A DNA stretch of 64,000 nt from Melioribacteraceae bacterium (GCA_011525875.1 WYBN01000008.1:23643-87642), one strand, 5' to 3'. Shown: positions 28,963 through 37,770, numbered from the stretch's first letter. A program made the numbers and translations. Notes: a model not told the origin generated them from the sequence alone.

Positions 28963-29940
28963 TCAAGAATTTTTATTTGGATTGCTTTTAACTTTTTTAT
29001 CTTGAGCAAAAGAAGTAATAAAATCGCCCCACGTTAAATTATTCATTCCAGGTTTATGCGCTTTAGCCCTTCTTATTGCCATTTCAGCAGAGGCTTCGAC
29101 TACCCAGTCAAAATTTTCCTGACCGACGGAATTAATATCGGCATCAGGAGCGGGGTTGCAAAAATCTATCGCATATGGTATTCCATCCCGCACTGCGAAT
29201 TCTGCGGTGTTAAAATCATAACCTAAAGCATTGTTCAATTTCAATACCGACTCTTCAATTGTCTTGAGAAGTTTTGCTTCGACCGGTTTTGCATTTTTTA
29301 CATAACGAAGATGATGAGGTTGTTTGGGATCGTACTGCATTATTCTTACTTCACGCCGATCGAGGCAGTAGCATCTGAAGTATTCGGTGAACTCGATAGC
29401 TTCCTGCAGCATCATAACGAGTGTTCCGGTTTCATGATACGCATTGAAGAATTCGTGTCTGTTTTCAAGCTTGTAAACATTTTTCCACCCTCCGCCTGCA
29501 AATGGTTTGAAGAATGCCGGGAAGCCGACATATTCAAAAATTCCTTCCCAGTCCAAGGGATAATCTAGATTTCTCATAGACATCTCGTTCGTGTCCGGCG
29601 GATGCTGATTTGAAGGAAGCAGTACTGTTTTGGGTACAGCGACTCCAATTCTGGTTGCGAGGGCGTTATTGAAAAACTTTTCATCTGCCGACCACCAGAA
29701 AGGATTGTTTATCACAGCCGTACCGGATAAAGCGGCATTTTTTAATAGCGCTCTGTAGAAAGGTATGTCTTGAGAAATTCTATCGATAACTACATCGTAA
29801 CCAATCGGTTCGCCTTGAATAATTTTGTTTATCTTCACTGCTTCGGCGGAAACCCCCGCCTCTTTTCTTTGGTTTATACGGTCTATAAATGCCCAGGGGA
29901 ATGTATTCTCCTGTCCGAAAAGTATTCCTATTTTTTTCAT
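28963..29940 (-). CDS. RimK-like ATP-grasp protein
   Basis: A 325-residue cytoplasmic protein. The N-terminal pre-ATP-grasp fold has KKIGILFGQENTFPWAFIDRIN and GYDVVIDRISQDIPFY, a linker with AVINNPFWWSADEKFFNN follows, and the ATP-grasp domain has FPAFFKPFAGGGWKNVYKL (nucleotide lysine and glycine loop), VMMLQEAIEFTEYFRCYCL, and the metal motif AIDFCNPAPDADINSVG. The order matches RimK, D-Ala-D-Ala ligase and related amide-forming ligases. It is the second gene of the operon after the esterase-fold gene. The substrate is unknown. Confidence 0.82.
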   Translation of the reverse strand: MKKIGILFGQENTFPWAFIDRINQRKEAGVSAEAVKINKIIQGEPIGYDVVIDRISQDIPFYRALLKNAALSGTAVINNPFWWSADEKFFNNALATRIGVAVPKTVLLPSNQHPPDTNEMSMRNLDYPLDWEGIFEYVGFPAFFKPFAGGGWKNVYKLENRHEFFNAYHETGTLVMMLQEAIEFTEYFRCYCLDRREVRIMQYDPKQPHHLRYVKNAKPVEAKLLKTIEESVLKLNNALGYDFNTAEFAVRDGIPYAIDFCNPAPDADINSVGQENFDWVVEASAEMAIRRAKAHKPGMNNLTWGDFITSFAQDKKVKSNPNKNS

Positions 29941-29989
29941 AGCTACCTCAATTTTTATTGATCAATTTTTAAACTAGGCTACAAAAATC

Positions 29990-30709
29990 CTATCCAATAA
30001 GGTTCAAATATTTGGGAAATATTTTCCGCCACATGGACCAATCGGGTGCGCCCCCGGGAATTACGTCAAACCAGTGTTCGACTCCTTTTCTAAAAAGAAT
30101 TTCGGACATATTTTTATTCTCTCCGAAGTTTATATCATTTTCGCCAGCGGCTAAGACTATTCCAATTTTTTGTATGTTCTCAAGATAATGCTGATCTTCC
30201 AATCCAGGTAAGTAATCAGGCGGATTATTGAAGTAGCAGCTGTCGTCATAAAAACCAAGGATGAAAGGCTTGATATCGAACGAACCGCTTATTGAGAACA
30301 TATGGGAAATTTTATCGGGATATTTCATTGCAATGTTCAATGCGTGATAGCCGCCGAAACCGCAGCCGGCTAATCCGACTTTGCTAAATTCAGATTCATA
30401 TTTTGCAAATTCAATCACATCATTCAGTATTGATTGCTCGTAAGCAAGATAATTTTTCACTCTGTCGTTAGGCGGAATGGAATAGTTATACCAACTGCTG
30501 CTGTCTATTCCATCAGGGCAGTATACTTTAATCTTACCGGATTTGATTTGCTCACTTGCAGCTTCAATTAGCCCGAAGTCTTTAGCTTCATAATATCTGC
30601 CATGAGATGTAGGGAATACGATAACCGGATAACCGTTATCGCCGAAAACGAGCATTTCAAAACTCCGGCTTAAGTATTGACTATACCACTTATGATAAAA
30701 CTCTTTCAA
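29990..30709 (-). CDS. Esterase-fold protein lacking catalytic Ser and His
   Basis: A 239-residue alpha/beta-hydrolase-fold protein of the putative esterase family (PF00756, YbbA/FrsA-like small cytoplasmic type): KEFYHKWYSQYLSRSFEMLVFG, VIVFPTSHGRYYEAKDFG, IDSSSWYNYSIPP. At the nucleophile elbow the family's GCSFGAYHA is AGCGFGGYHA, so Ser is Gly. Near the end the usual GHDWPWW is GGAPDWSMW, so the catalytic His is Pro. The acidic residue in AAGENDINFG is kept. It is therefore probably non-hydrolytic. It is the first gene of the ligase operon, 49 bases ahead of the RimK-like gene. There is no signal peptide. Confidence 0.82.
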   Translation of the reverse strand: MKEFYHKWYSQYLSRSFEMLVFGDNGYPVIVFPTSHGRYYEAKDFGLIEAASEQIKSGKIKVYCPDGIDSSSWYNYSIPPNDRVKNYLAYEQSILNDVIEFAKYESEFSKVGLAGCGFGGYHALNIAMKYPDKISHMFSISGSFDIKPFILGFYDDSCYFNNPPDYLPGLEDQHYLENIQKIGIVLAAGENDINFGENKNMSEILFRKGVEHWFDVIPGGAPDWSMWRKIFPKYLNLIG

Positions 30710-30859
30710 TCTAAAATATATTATTTATTAGGGATGTGTTGTATTAATCGAGGACAAATATAATGAAGATTATTACAAATAGCGTAAAGCAAGAAAATTA
30801 AATCAACGTAGAATTCTAGTTATCACCAAGTAAAAAAAAGACTTCAGCCGGCAACAACC

Positions 30860-31231
30860 CTATTGCCCGATGTATTTCTTTATCGTGTCCATGACTAATT
30901 GATTTGTAACGGGTTTGGCAAAATACTCGTCCACTCCTGCTCCTAATGCATTAACTTTATCTTTTTGGAAAGCATGAGCGGTAATGCAAATTACGGGTAT
31001 ATGTTTATATTTTTCATTCTTTTTCAGATCCGCCGTAACTTCAAGCCCATTTGTCTTGCCAAAAAGTGAAATATCCAAGATTATCAGATCACATTGATCT
31101 TTGTAAAAAACCTCATAGAAAGCATCTGCAGATGAGAATGCCTTAAAATCATAATACTTTTCGAGAAGACGTTTGAATGTTAATTGAGATAGAAAATCGT
31201 CTTCAAGCACATAAATTTTTTTTCTTGCCAT
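30860..31231 (-). CDS. Single-domain response regulator
   Basis: A 123-residue CheY-like receiver with no output domain. The acidic pair is VLEDDF, the phosphoacceptor is LIILDISLFGKTNG, the switch threonine lies in CITAHAF and the lysine in YFAKPVT. A GAGAAGCTGAG ribosome site precedes the ATG. Directly upstream on the same strand is a decayed histidine kinase gene (31243-31639), which may once have been its partner. It resembles the second receiver at 31702-32094. Confidence 0.92.
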   Translation of the reverse strand: MARKKIYVLEDDFLSQLTFKRLLEKYYDFKAFSSADAFYEVFYKDQCDLIILDISLFGKTNGLEVTADLKKNEKYKHIPVICITAHAFQKDKVNALGAGVDEYFAKPVTNQLVMDTIKKYIGQ

Positions 31232-31242
31232 CTCAGCTTCTC

Positions 31243-31639
31243 CTAATTCTTAAACTTTATTGTAAATGTCGTCCCCTGTCATTTGACAGGATCTACAGCC
31301 ACATCAGCATTATTCAGATTGAAATCATATATACAAAGATCAACAGATTTAAGTGCAAGCTCAAGTCTTTTTGTCATCAAATCCATGGCAGATCCGTTTT
31401 TTTTTGATTTGTTCAATTTGCTTCCTTGTATTCGAAGTAAGTTCCTTTAAGATAAGATAAATAATCAGACCGCTCAGCGGTACAAATCCCCATCCTTTGT
31501 AAGTCTGAATTTCTGTGATTTTTTCGGAAGTCAAGCTAAGTTGAGTAAGAAGATTGTCAGTAATAAAAATATATGAAGCCGAAAATAACAAATAAAGCAT
31601 AGTGAAACGCACTGGTAAATTCATTATTAAATATTTCAT
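31243..31639 (-). pseudogene. Remnant of a membrane histidine kinase with an internal deletion
   Basis: The N-terminus is a typical two-segment membrane anchor (LPVRFTMLYLLFSASYIFITD ... GWGFVPLSGLIIYLIL), ending in a run of nine A (around 31396-31404) where the frame breaks. One base fewer would continue as KKNGSAMDLMTKRLELALKSVDLCIYDFNLNN, the usual start of a PAS domain. This runs without the rest of the kinase into DPVK, an in-frame TGA, then QGTTFTIKFKN and stop, the usual end of a HATPase domain. So there is a frameshift, a nonsense codon and loss of the central several hundred codons. A 92-residue membrane peptide could still be made. Confidence 0.7.
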
Positions 31640-31701
31640 TTCTATATATTCCTATATAGTTGAATTAGCCTTTCGGCTGCATTAGTAAAGAACGATGAAG
31701 A

Positions 31702-32094
31702 CTATAGATCTTTAGATCGCTTATCTTTTTCGAGTTGTACTTTTATTTTTGATAACAGCTCCGAATTTCTAAAAGGTTTTGCCATAAACTCATCAACACC
31801 TGCTTTAAACGCATTTTCTCTGTCTTTTGGATATACATGCGCGGTAATGCAGATTATAGGAATATGTGCGTATTTTACATCATTTTTTAATTGATGTGTC
31901 AATACTAGTCCGTCTCTGCTGTGAGGCAGCGCTATATCCATAAGTATAAGATCGAACTCATTTTCCTCGAGAGCAGTTTTCAACTCAGCTTCGGAAACGC
32001 AGAACACGGTATCGTAATCTTTCAAAAGAATTTTGAATACGCTCTGAGTCGGGACATCATCCTCAACTATCAATAATTTCTTTTTCTCCATCAT
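31702..32094 (-). CDS. Single-domain response regulator
   Basis: A CheY-like receiver with acidic residues in LIVEDDVPTQ, phosphoacceptor LILMDIALPHSRDG, switch threonine in CITAHVYPKD and lysine in FMAKPF. I place the start at the ATGATG pair (32094/32091), preceded by AAAGAGGA; a longer reading from GTG 32139 has no ribosome site and adds an atypical basic leader. Neighbouring kinase genes on both sides are decayed, so its phosphodonor is probably encoded elsewhere. Confidence 0.9.
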   Translation of the reverse strand: MMEKKKLLIVEDDVPTQSVFKILLKDYDTVFCVSEAELKTALEENEFDLILMDIALPHSRDGLVLTHQLKNDVKYAHIPIICITAHVYPKDRENAFKAGVDEFMAKPFRNSELLSKIKVQLEKDKRSKDL

Positions 32095-32126
32095 TCCTCT
32101 TTTCCTAAATGTACTAAACTTATTAT

Positions 32127-32300
32127 TTAATCGCTGCACATTCCTATAACTGCATATTGAAAATGATCTGCAATTTTCTTTAACTTTTGTCTAGTAAGAG
32201 GGCTTAAAGTTATATTGTCCGTAATTTCATAATTAGAAAATCGCTTCTTAAAGTTCGATATTTCTCCGGCAATTAAATTTATCTCAAATTCTTTTGTCAT
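32127..32300 (-). CDS. Small ORF of 57 codons between kinase remnant and response regulator
   Basis: An open frame MTKEFEINLIAGEISN... ending FQYAVIGMCSD. It starts 28 bases after the stop of the degraded kinase and overlaps the region just upstream of the receiver start. It is charged, with a predicted helix LTRQKLKKIADHFQ, and has no membrane segment and no recognised family. No clear ribosome site is seen. It could be a small regulator co-expressed with the receiver, or chance coding in decaying DNA. Confidence 0.35.
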   Translation of the reverse strand: MTKEFEINLIAGEISNFKKRFSNYEITDNITLSPLTRQKLKKIADHFQYAVIGMCSD

Positions 32301-32328
32301 TAATATACTTTAATAAATTTAAATATTT

Positions 32329-33120
32329 TTATAATGGGATTCTGAAAATAAATACTAAACCCTTGCCTACATCGGATTCAACCTTTATAGAGCCTTTTTG
32401 ACCTTCAATTATATTTAAATTGCCAAGCACAAGCCGGCGCTTTTTTCGCCTCGTGTACTCAGTAGGCTTGTTTTATAGATGATTTGAACAGCTTAAATAA
32501 TTCGACCGCCGGAATTACCTCCCCTTGGCCGGCAAATGCAATCACAACATTTTTGTTTTCGACCATATTGTTGTAATATTCATCTCTGTACCCGGACAGG
32601 GGTGCTTCACTGCGTTTGATATCAGATTGTTAAGACCATGACTTAATTTTTCATGATAAATATTTACAATTAATTCATCAACTTCAGAGGTGAAGATTAA
32701 TGATGCTTGGTATTTTTTTTGCCCCGAATCGATGTAAATGTTTATCAGTCCTAAGGTGTAACCGGCAAACTATTCGTTCAATGAGTCTTTGAGAATCTCA
32801 AGATTGTTAATTATATCTCCATGCAAAACTTTTATACTAGCAAAAACGTCTTAGTCCATGAAAGATAAGATTGAATAAAAACTTGTTCTCCAACCTTGAT
32901 GGACTTCTTAAGGTAAGTTAAATGACATTTTACATCCTGCAGATAATTTCTTAATTGATGCTCTTTGTATTAAATTTTTAACTCTGCTTGATTTCATAAT
33001 GTTTAGATAAAACCTTTTCCGGCGATACCGATGATAAATCATTTAATTTTGCCGCTACGTTCGATTTCCATTCCCCATCCTTTTCCCAAATTAAGATCAT
33101 TACTCATCCGTAAAGAATCA
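32329..33120 (-). pseudogene. Heavily decayed sensor histidine kinase
   Basis: Translating the minus strand gives kinase pieces scattered over frames. A PAS/PAC-like stretch IWEKDGEWKSNVAAKLNDLSS is followed by a region with several stops. Then come the N-box-like GLNNLISNAVKHP, a G1-like VVIAFAGQGEVIPAVELFKLF in another frame, and the end NIIEGQKGSIKVESDVGKGL followed by VFIFRIPL and stop at 32329. At least two frameshifts and two stops are needed to read through. The upstream limit is uncertain. It explains the long gene-free stretch before the porin gene. Confidence 0.65.
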
Positions 33121-33237
33121 AGGCAGATATAGGAATCAGTTTTAACCTGCCCAAATAAAAATTTCCTTTTATAAAGATTATCACAACTGTTGCATTTTTT
33201 TTATTTTGGTTCCCGGAATTATTTTTTTGGATGACAA

Positions 33238-34344
33238 ATGAATAACTTATTTTCAACAAAGTCTTTAAGCTGTTTAATTTCCCTATTTATATTGATTAGC
33301 ACCAATTTATCGGCGCAGAGTTCTTCAGAAGATAAGATTGAATTTTTTAACGAGTTAAAAATTTCCGCTCAATGGTTCCTCGCTTATGACAGCGGGGTGG
33401 AAGAAGGGAATTCATATAATGATTTCCGCTTGAAAAGAGGTTATATCACGTTAACCAATAAATTTAACAAACGGATATCCGCGCGTATAACACAAGATGT
33501 ATCCGTTGACAAGGAAGGCGACGGTGAAGGCGACATTGAGCTGCGTCTTAAATACGGTTTTATCCGCTACATTTTTGATGATCTCGCTTTTTTCACACAA
33601 CCAACGATCGGTTTCGGCTTGGTTCACCGTCCGTGGATAGATTTTGAACAAAAAATTAATCCTTATCGCGTGCAAGGTACAATGTTTCTCGAGCGGATTG
33701 AACTGCTTAGTTCAGCAGATTATGGTGCTGTTTTTGAATCGCTTATTGGCGGTTATATTGATGATGATTATAGAAATACCGTCAATCCCAAAATGCCGGG
33801 AAAATACGGCAGTATAGGATTCGGTATTTTTAACGGCGGCGGTTACCATGCAATTGAGAAGAATCAGAATAAAATGCTCGAGGGCAGATTGACTTTACGA
33901 CCTTTGCCAGAAATTATACCGGGATTCCAATTGACTTACATTTTCGCTTTAGGCAAAGGGAACATCCCCGAATCGCCTGATTTCAACTTGCACTCTGCAT
34001 TTCTGTCTTACGAGACCAAAATCATTACTTTTACCGGTCAATATTTTACGGCTAAAGGAGACGAAGATGCAAAGTTTGTTGATGTAGATGCAGGCTTCAA
34101 GTCGCTTGCAAACTCGGGTTATTCTGTTTTCGCAGATGTAAAGATAATCCGGAAACTGTTAAGCATTTTCGGAAGATACGACAGGTTTAATTTGGAATCG
34201 AAGAAGAACCGTGAGAATTTTATCGCCGGTATGGCATATTATTTTATGAAAGATTCAAAATTACTTTTGGATTATGACTACTCGAAAACTCTCAGCAAGG
34301 AAAAGAATTCTTCCGTAGAATTTGCCATCGAATTCAATTTTTAG
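33238..34344 (+). CDS. Outer-membrane beta-barrel porin (OprO/OprP-like)
   Basis: A 368-residue protein with a signal peptide ending near LSAQSS (about residue 27), then alternating amphipathic strands such as ISAQWFLAYDSG, NDFRLKRGYITLTNKF, ISARITQDVSVD and LKYGFIRYIFDDLAFFTQP, and a final strand ending with Phe (FAIEFNF), the usual barrel signal. The strand arrangement resembles phosphate-selective porins O and P. It lies 8 bases before the metallophosphoesterase gene, so both are probably one transcript, which fits uptake of phosphate or of a phosphorylated compound. Confidence 0.75.
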   Translation: MNNLFSTKSLSCLISLFILISTNLSAQSSSEDKIEFFNELKISAQWFLAYDSGVEEGNSYNDFRLKRGYITLTNKFNKRISARITQDVSVDKEGDGEGDIELRLKYGFIRYIFDDLAFFTQPTIGFGLVHRPWIDFEQKINPYRVQGTMFLERIELLSSADYGAVFESLIGGYIDDDYRNTVNPKMPGKYGSIGFGIFNGGGYHAIEKNQNKMLEGRLTLRPLPEIIPGFQLTYIFALGKGNIPESPDFNLHSAFLSYETKIITFTGQYFTAKGDEDAKFVDVDAGFKSLANSGYSVFADVKIIRKLLSIFGRYDRFNLESKKNRENFIAGMAYYFMKDSKLLLDYDYSKTLSKEKNSSVEFAIEFNF

Positions 34345-34352
34345 GAAATGAT

Positions 34353-36065
34353 ATGAAGAAATTATTAACTATAGTATTCATAATCATCTGCACCAATCTT
34401 TTTGCAGATGATTTTAAATTCATTGTCTGGGGCGATACGCAATTTCAAAATCCGGAGGTATTCGAAGAGTTTGTTGCAAAGACTGTACTCCTAAATCCGG
34501 ACTTTGTTCTTCATGTAGGCGACATGATACATGGTTATACTTATAACAGAGATATTGCGCGAAGAGAATGGACAAGATTCAAGAAACAAATCTCGCCTTT
34601 GAAAGTTAATTTCTATCCCACACCGGGAAATCATGACGTTACCACTAAAGAGATTGAAGCTTCTTATGCCGAAGTTTGGAATCAGAAAAAATTTTACTAT
34701 TCATTTACTGAAAAGAATTCTTTGTTCATTGTTTTAAATCCGTTTGAAAACCAGGATTTTTATAAAATTTCCGACGAACAATTTTTATGGCTGAAAGAAC
34801 AGTTAGCTGCCGGCGGGAACAAAAATATTTTTCTTTCAATTCATGCGCCGCTTCATATCAGCCATCCGGAAGAATGGCAGAGAATACATGAATTGTTATT
34901 GCAGCATAAAGTGATAGCAGTTTTTACCGGGCATCATCACATCTACGATTATAGAAATATAAAAGGAATAGATTATTTCTGTTTGAACACTTCAGGAAAT
35001 ATTCGTTTCGCCGATAATCATCTCACGGGCGTATCGCATCACATGCTTTTAGTTGAAGTCAAGGATGATAAAATCCTTTATACGGTTATTTCACGGGACA
35101 ATATTCTTCCGCATGATATCGTAAATAATGCTGAAAGAAACCGTGCTGCAAAATATTATGAGAATAATAAATCAATAATACTAAACAGAGCCAATAAGAT
35201 TGATACGCTTGTTTCTATTGAGGTACAGAACCGCAGTGATGAAGACAGAGAATATTTTCTGCAGTGGGAGTTAAAGGATATTGGCTGGGAAATTGAACCT
35301 TTCGTAAGATCGGTTAAAGTCGAAGCCGGGGCTTCGATCTCGGTAGAGTACAAATTTTATTGTGAATTAACGGATTACATGCGCACGTCTCTGCCAAAGT
35401 TGAAAATTACATCGCCCTACAAAACCATGAACGGAATTGATACAGAGACAAAATATTATTACAAAGTATTCTTTCCCCCATCGGTCAATGCTTATGAAAT
35501 TAGCGGAGCGATAAAAATTGACGGTCATATAAACGAACGGTTTTGGCAGAACGCCGAAGGAATAAGCTCCTTTTATACCGATTATGAAGATACCCCCGCT
35601 GAATTCAAGACAGAGGTTAAACTGCTTTATGATTCCGAGAATATTTATATTTCAGTAAAGGGCGAAGAGTCAAATCCCGAGAACCTTTCGGCACTTGCCT
35701 ACGGTGAGATACCGTTAGTATTTGGCGATGATGATTTTGAATTATTTTTTGATACAAACCGTGATCTATCAACTTTCTTCAGGATAATGGTCAATCCTAA
35801 GAATGTCAGACTAAGCAGCGGACCAAAAGGACTTTTCAGTTTTGATCTCGAATCTGCCGTTTATGTCGGTAAAGATTTTTGGAGTGCAGAGTTTAAAATT
35901 CCTTTCAAAGAATTAGAAATCGGGAAACCGGGGGCAAGCGATATCTGGGGTTTCAACGTTAGAAGGCACCGCCAGCAGTCATTTCCCAATCAAAGCGATT
36001 GGTCTAAAATGCAGCAGCATCCGCCCTATCAATTGGAGTATTTCGGACTATTAAAGTTCAGGTGA
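34353..36065 (+). CDS. Exported calcineurin-like phosphoesterase with C-terminal CBM9/DOMON-like domain
   Basis: A 570-residue protein with a signal peptide (KKLLTIVFIIICTNLFA, cut near 18). The metallophosphoesterase domain at about 20-260 keeps the metal motifs: WGDTQF, HVGDMIHG, TPGNHDV, SIHAPLH and FTGHHHIYDY. A linker beta domain (about 280-370) follows. From about 380 there is a CBM9-like/DUF5916-type beta domain with IDGHINERFWQNAEGIS and DIWGFNVRRHRQ. It probably acts in the periplasm or at the surface on phosphate esters. It is paired with the porin upstream. Confidence 0.82.
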   Translation: MKKLLTIVFIIICTNLFADDFKFIVWGDTQFQNPEVFEEFVAKTVLLNPDFVLHVGDMIHGYTYNRDIARREWTRFKKQISPLKVNFYPTPGNHDVTTKEIEASYAEVWNQKKFYYSFTEKNSLFIVLNPFENQDFYKISDEQFLWLKEQLAAGGNKNIFLSIHAPLHISHPEEWQRIHELLLQHKVIAVFTGHHHIYDYRNIKGIDYFCLNTSGNIRFADNHLTGVSHHMLLVEVKDDKILYTVISRDNILPHDIVNNAERNRAAKYYENNKSIILNRANKIDTLVSIEVQNRSDEDREYFLQWELKDIGWEIEPFVRSVKVEAGASISVEYKFYCELTDYMRTSLPKLKITSPYKTMNGIDTETKYYYKVFFPPSVNAYEISGAIKIDGHINERFWQNAEGISSFYTDYEDTPAEFKTEVKLLYDSENIYISVKGEESNPENLSALAYGEIPLVFGDDDFELFFDTNRDLSTFFRIMVNPKNVRLSSGPKGLFSFDLESAVYVGKDFWSAEFKIPFKELEIGKPGASDIWGFNVRRHRQQSFPNQSDWSKMQQHPPYQLEYFGLLKFR

Positions 36066-36110
36066 TAAAGAGAGTGCTGCAGTTTTTTTTTAACTATTCA
36101 TAGAGATATT

Positions 36111-36185
36111 CATCTATCATTCATCCATCCATTCATTCATTCATCCATCCATCCATTCATCCATTCATCCATCCATCCATTCATC
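36111..36185 (+). repeat. Tetranucleotide (CATY) microsatellite
   Basis: About 19 head-to-tail units of CATT or CATC between the phosphoesterase stop and the aminotransferase gene. The repeat ends about 100 bases before the likely ATG at 36292, inside the region where its promoter should lie. Such tracts can change length by slippage. Confidence 0.9.
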
Positions 36186-36291
36186 CCAATAACACCGGCT
36201 CTTTCAGTTTTTGATCCAACATTATTATTTTAAGAAATCCGTCTTACAAGGCTTCTCATTTTTTCTTATATTGCTTCAAAAAAAAACTGCA

Positions 36292-37758
36292 ATGAGTCAT
36301 TTAGAAAAATATTTCGGAAAATTCAGAAACAACATTATCGGAATCGATCAGACTTTCATTTCGCCGTACGGTGGGAACATAATATTATACGCCGACTGGA
36401 TAGCAAGCGGAAGGCTGTACAAACCGATTGAAGAAAAACTTATTAAAGATTTTTATCCGAATGTCGGCAACACACATTCCGAGTCAAGCTTTACCGGTAC
36501 ATCAATGACAGTGGCGTATCATCATGCAAAAAAAATTATTAAAAAACATATTAACGCTTCCGAAAATGATGTGATAATTACGCAAGGTACGGGCATGACC
36601 GGGATGGTAAACAAGCTTCAAAGAATTTTAGGTTTGCGGGTTTGCGAGCAGCTTGAAACTTACTTAAACTTTCCAAAGGAAGATATACCTGTTGTGTTCA
36701 TTACTCACATGGAGCATCATTCAAACCATACTTCTTGGTTAGAGACTATTTGTGATGTTGTAATTATCGAACCGGATGATAGGAGCTACATTGATTTAAA
36801 TCATCTCGAAGAACAACTCGCAGTTTATAAAGATAGAAAACTCAAAATCGGTTCGTTTACTGCCGCATCAAATGTTACCGGCGTGCAAACAGATTATCAT
36901 AAAATGGCAAAGATCATGCATCAACATGGCGGTTTATGTTTTGTTGATTTTGCTGCTGCAGCACCTTATGTAGATATCAATATGCATCCCGAAGATCCCG
37001 AAGAAAAACTTGATGCAATTTTCTTCTCCCCTCATAAATTTCTCGGTGGACCCGGAACCAGCGGAGTTCTTGTATTTAACTCATCTCTTTACAAAAGAAA
37101 AATTCCCGATCATCCCGGCGGGGGAACTGTTGATTGGACAAATCCTTGGGGTGAGCATAAATATGTCAATGATATTGAGGCTCGCGAAGACGGCGGAACC
37201 CCGGGATTTCTTCAAACTATAAAAACGGCTTTAGTAATTAAGTTGAAGGAAGAAATGGGAACTAAGAACATTCTTGATCGTGAACATGAGTTATTAAACA
37301 TTGCATTTGAAGAGTTCCAAAAAATGCCGAGCGTGCATATTCTTGCACCGGAGTTTGAAGATAGACTCGGTGTGATTTCTTTTTATGTTGAAGAAATTCA
37401 TTACAATTTAATGGTGAAGCTACTTAACGACAGATACGGTATTCAAGTTAGAGGCGGTTGTTCATGTGCGGGTACTTACGGTCACTATTTACTTCACGTC
37501 GATCCAACTCGTTCAAAAAGAATAACCGATAAAATTAACGCAGGCGATCTTTCAGAAAAACCCGGTTGGGTAAGACTTTCTCTTCATCCAACAATGACCA
37601 ATGATGAATTACATTTCATCTTAGATGCAATCAAAAAAATAATTGATAATATTGATGAGTGGGAAAAGGATTATACTTATTCTCCTAAAACAAATGAGTA
37701 TTATCATTTCTCAGGTAACAATCAGCACGAAGTAATTGAAAAGTGGTTTGAGATGTAA
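36292..37758 (+). CDS. Class V aminotransferase, cysteine desulfurase/selenocysteine lyase-like
   Basis: A PLP enzyme with the NifS/SufS-like fold. YADWIASGRLYKPIEEKL is at the N-terminus, then HMEHHSNHTSW, FTAASNVTGVQTD, CFVDFAAAAPYVDI and the PLP lysine in FFSPHKFLGGPGTSG. A candidate active-site cysteine loop is RGGCSCAGTYGHYLL. It is longer (489 residues) than SufS and lacks neighbouring suf or isc genes, so it may serve another sulfur or amine reaction. I choose ATG 36292 (MSHLEKYFGKF) over a TTG at 36211 whose first 27 residues look non-coding. A tetranucleotide repeat lies upstream. Confidence 0.82.
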   Translation: MSHLEKYFGKFRNNIIGIDQTFISPYGGNIILYADWIASGRLYKPIEEKLIKDFYPNVGNTHSESSFTGTSMTVAYHHAKKIIKKHINASENDVIITQGTGMTGMVNKLQRILGLRVCEQLETYLNFPKEDIPVVFITHMEHHSNHTSWLETICDVVIIEPDDRSYIDLNHLEEQLAVYKDRKLKIGSFTAASNVTGVQTDYHKMAKIMHQHGGLCFVDFAAAAPYVDINMHPEDPEEKLDAIFFSPHKFLGGPGTSGVLVFNSSLYKRKIPDHPGGGTVDWTNPWGEHKYVNDIEAREDGGTPGFLQTIKTALVIKLKEEMGTKNILDREHELLNIAFEEFQKMPSVHILAPEFEDRLGVISFYVEEIHYNLMVKLLNDRYGIQVRGGCSCAGTYGHYLLHVDPTRSKRITDKINAGDLSEKPGWVRLSLHPTMTNDELHFILDAIKKIIDNIDEWEKDYTYSPKTNEYYHFSGNNQHEVIEKWFEM

Positions 37759-37770
37759 GATTTTGTAAAT

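Noticed and set aside
29009..29009. Upstream start for the YbdK-type gene
   Set aside because: It would overlap the previous gene by 47 bases and lacks a ribosome site, while ATG 28952 has GAAGGAG upstream and the family start.
36111..36185. Coding extension of the aminotransferase ORF through the repeat
   Set aside because: The repeat reads as a low-complexity tract and the family start fits ATG 36292; the upstream TTG reading gives an atypical leader.
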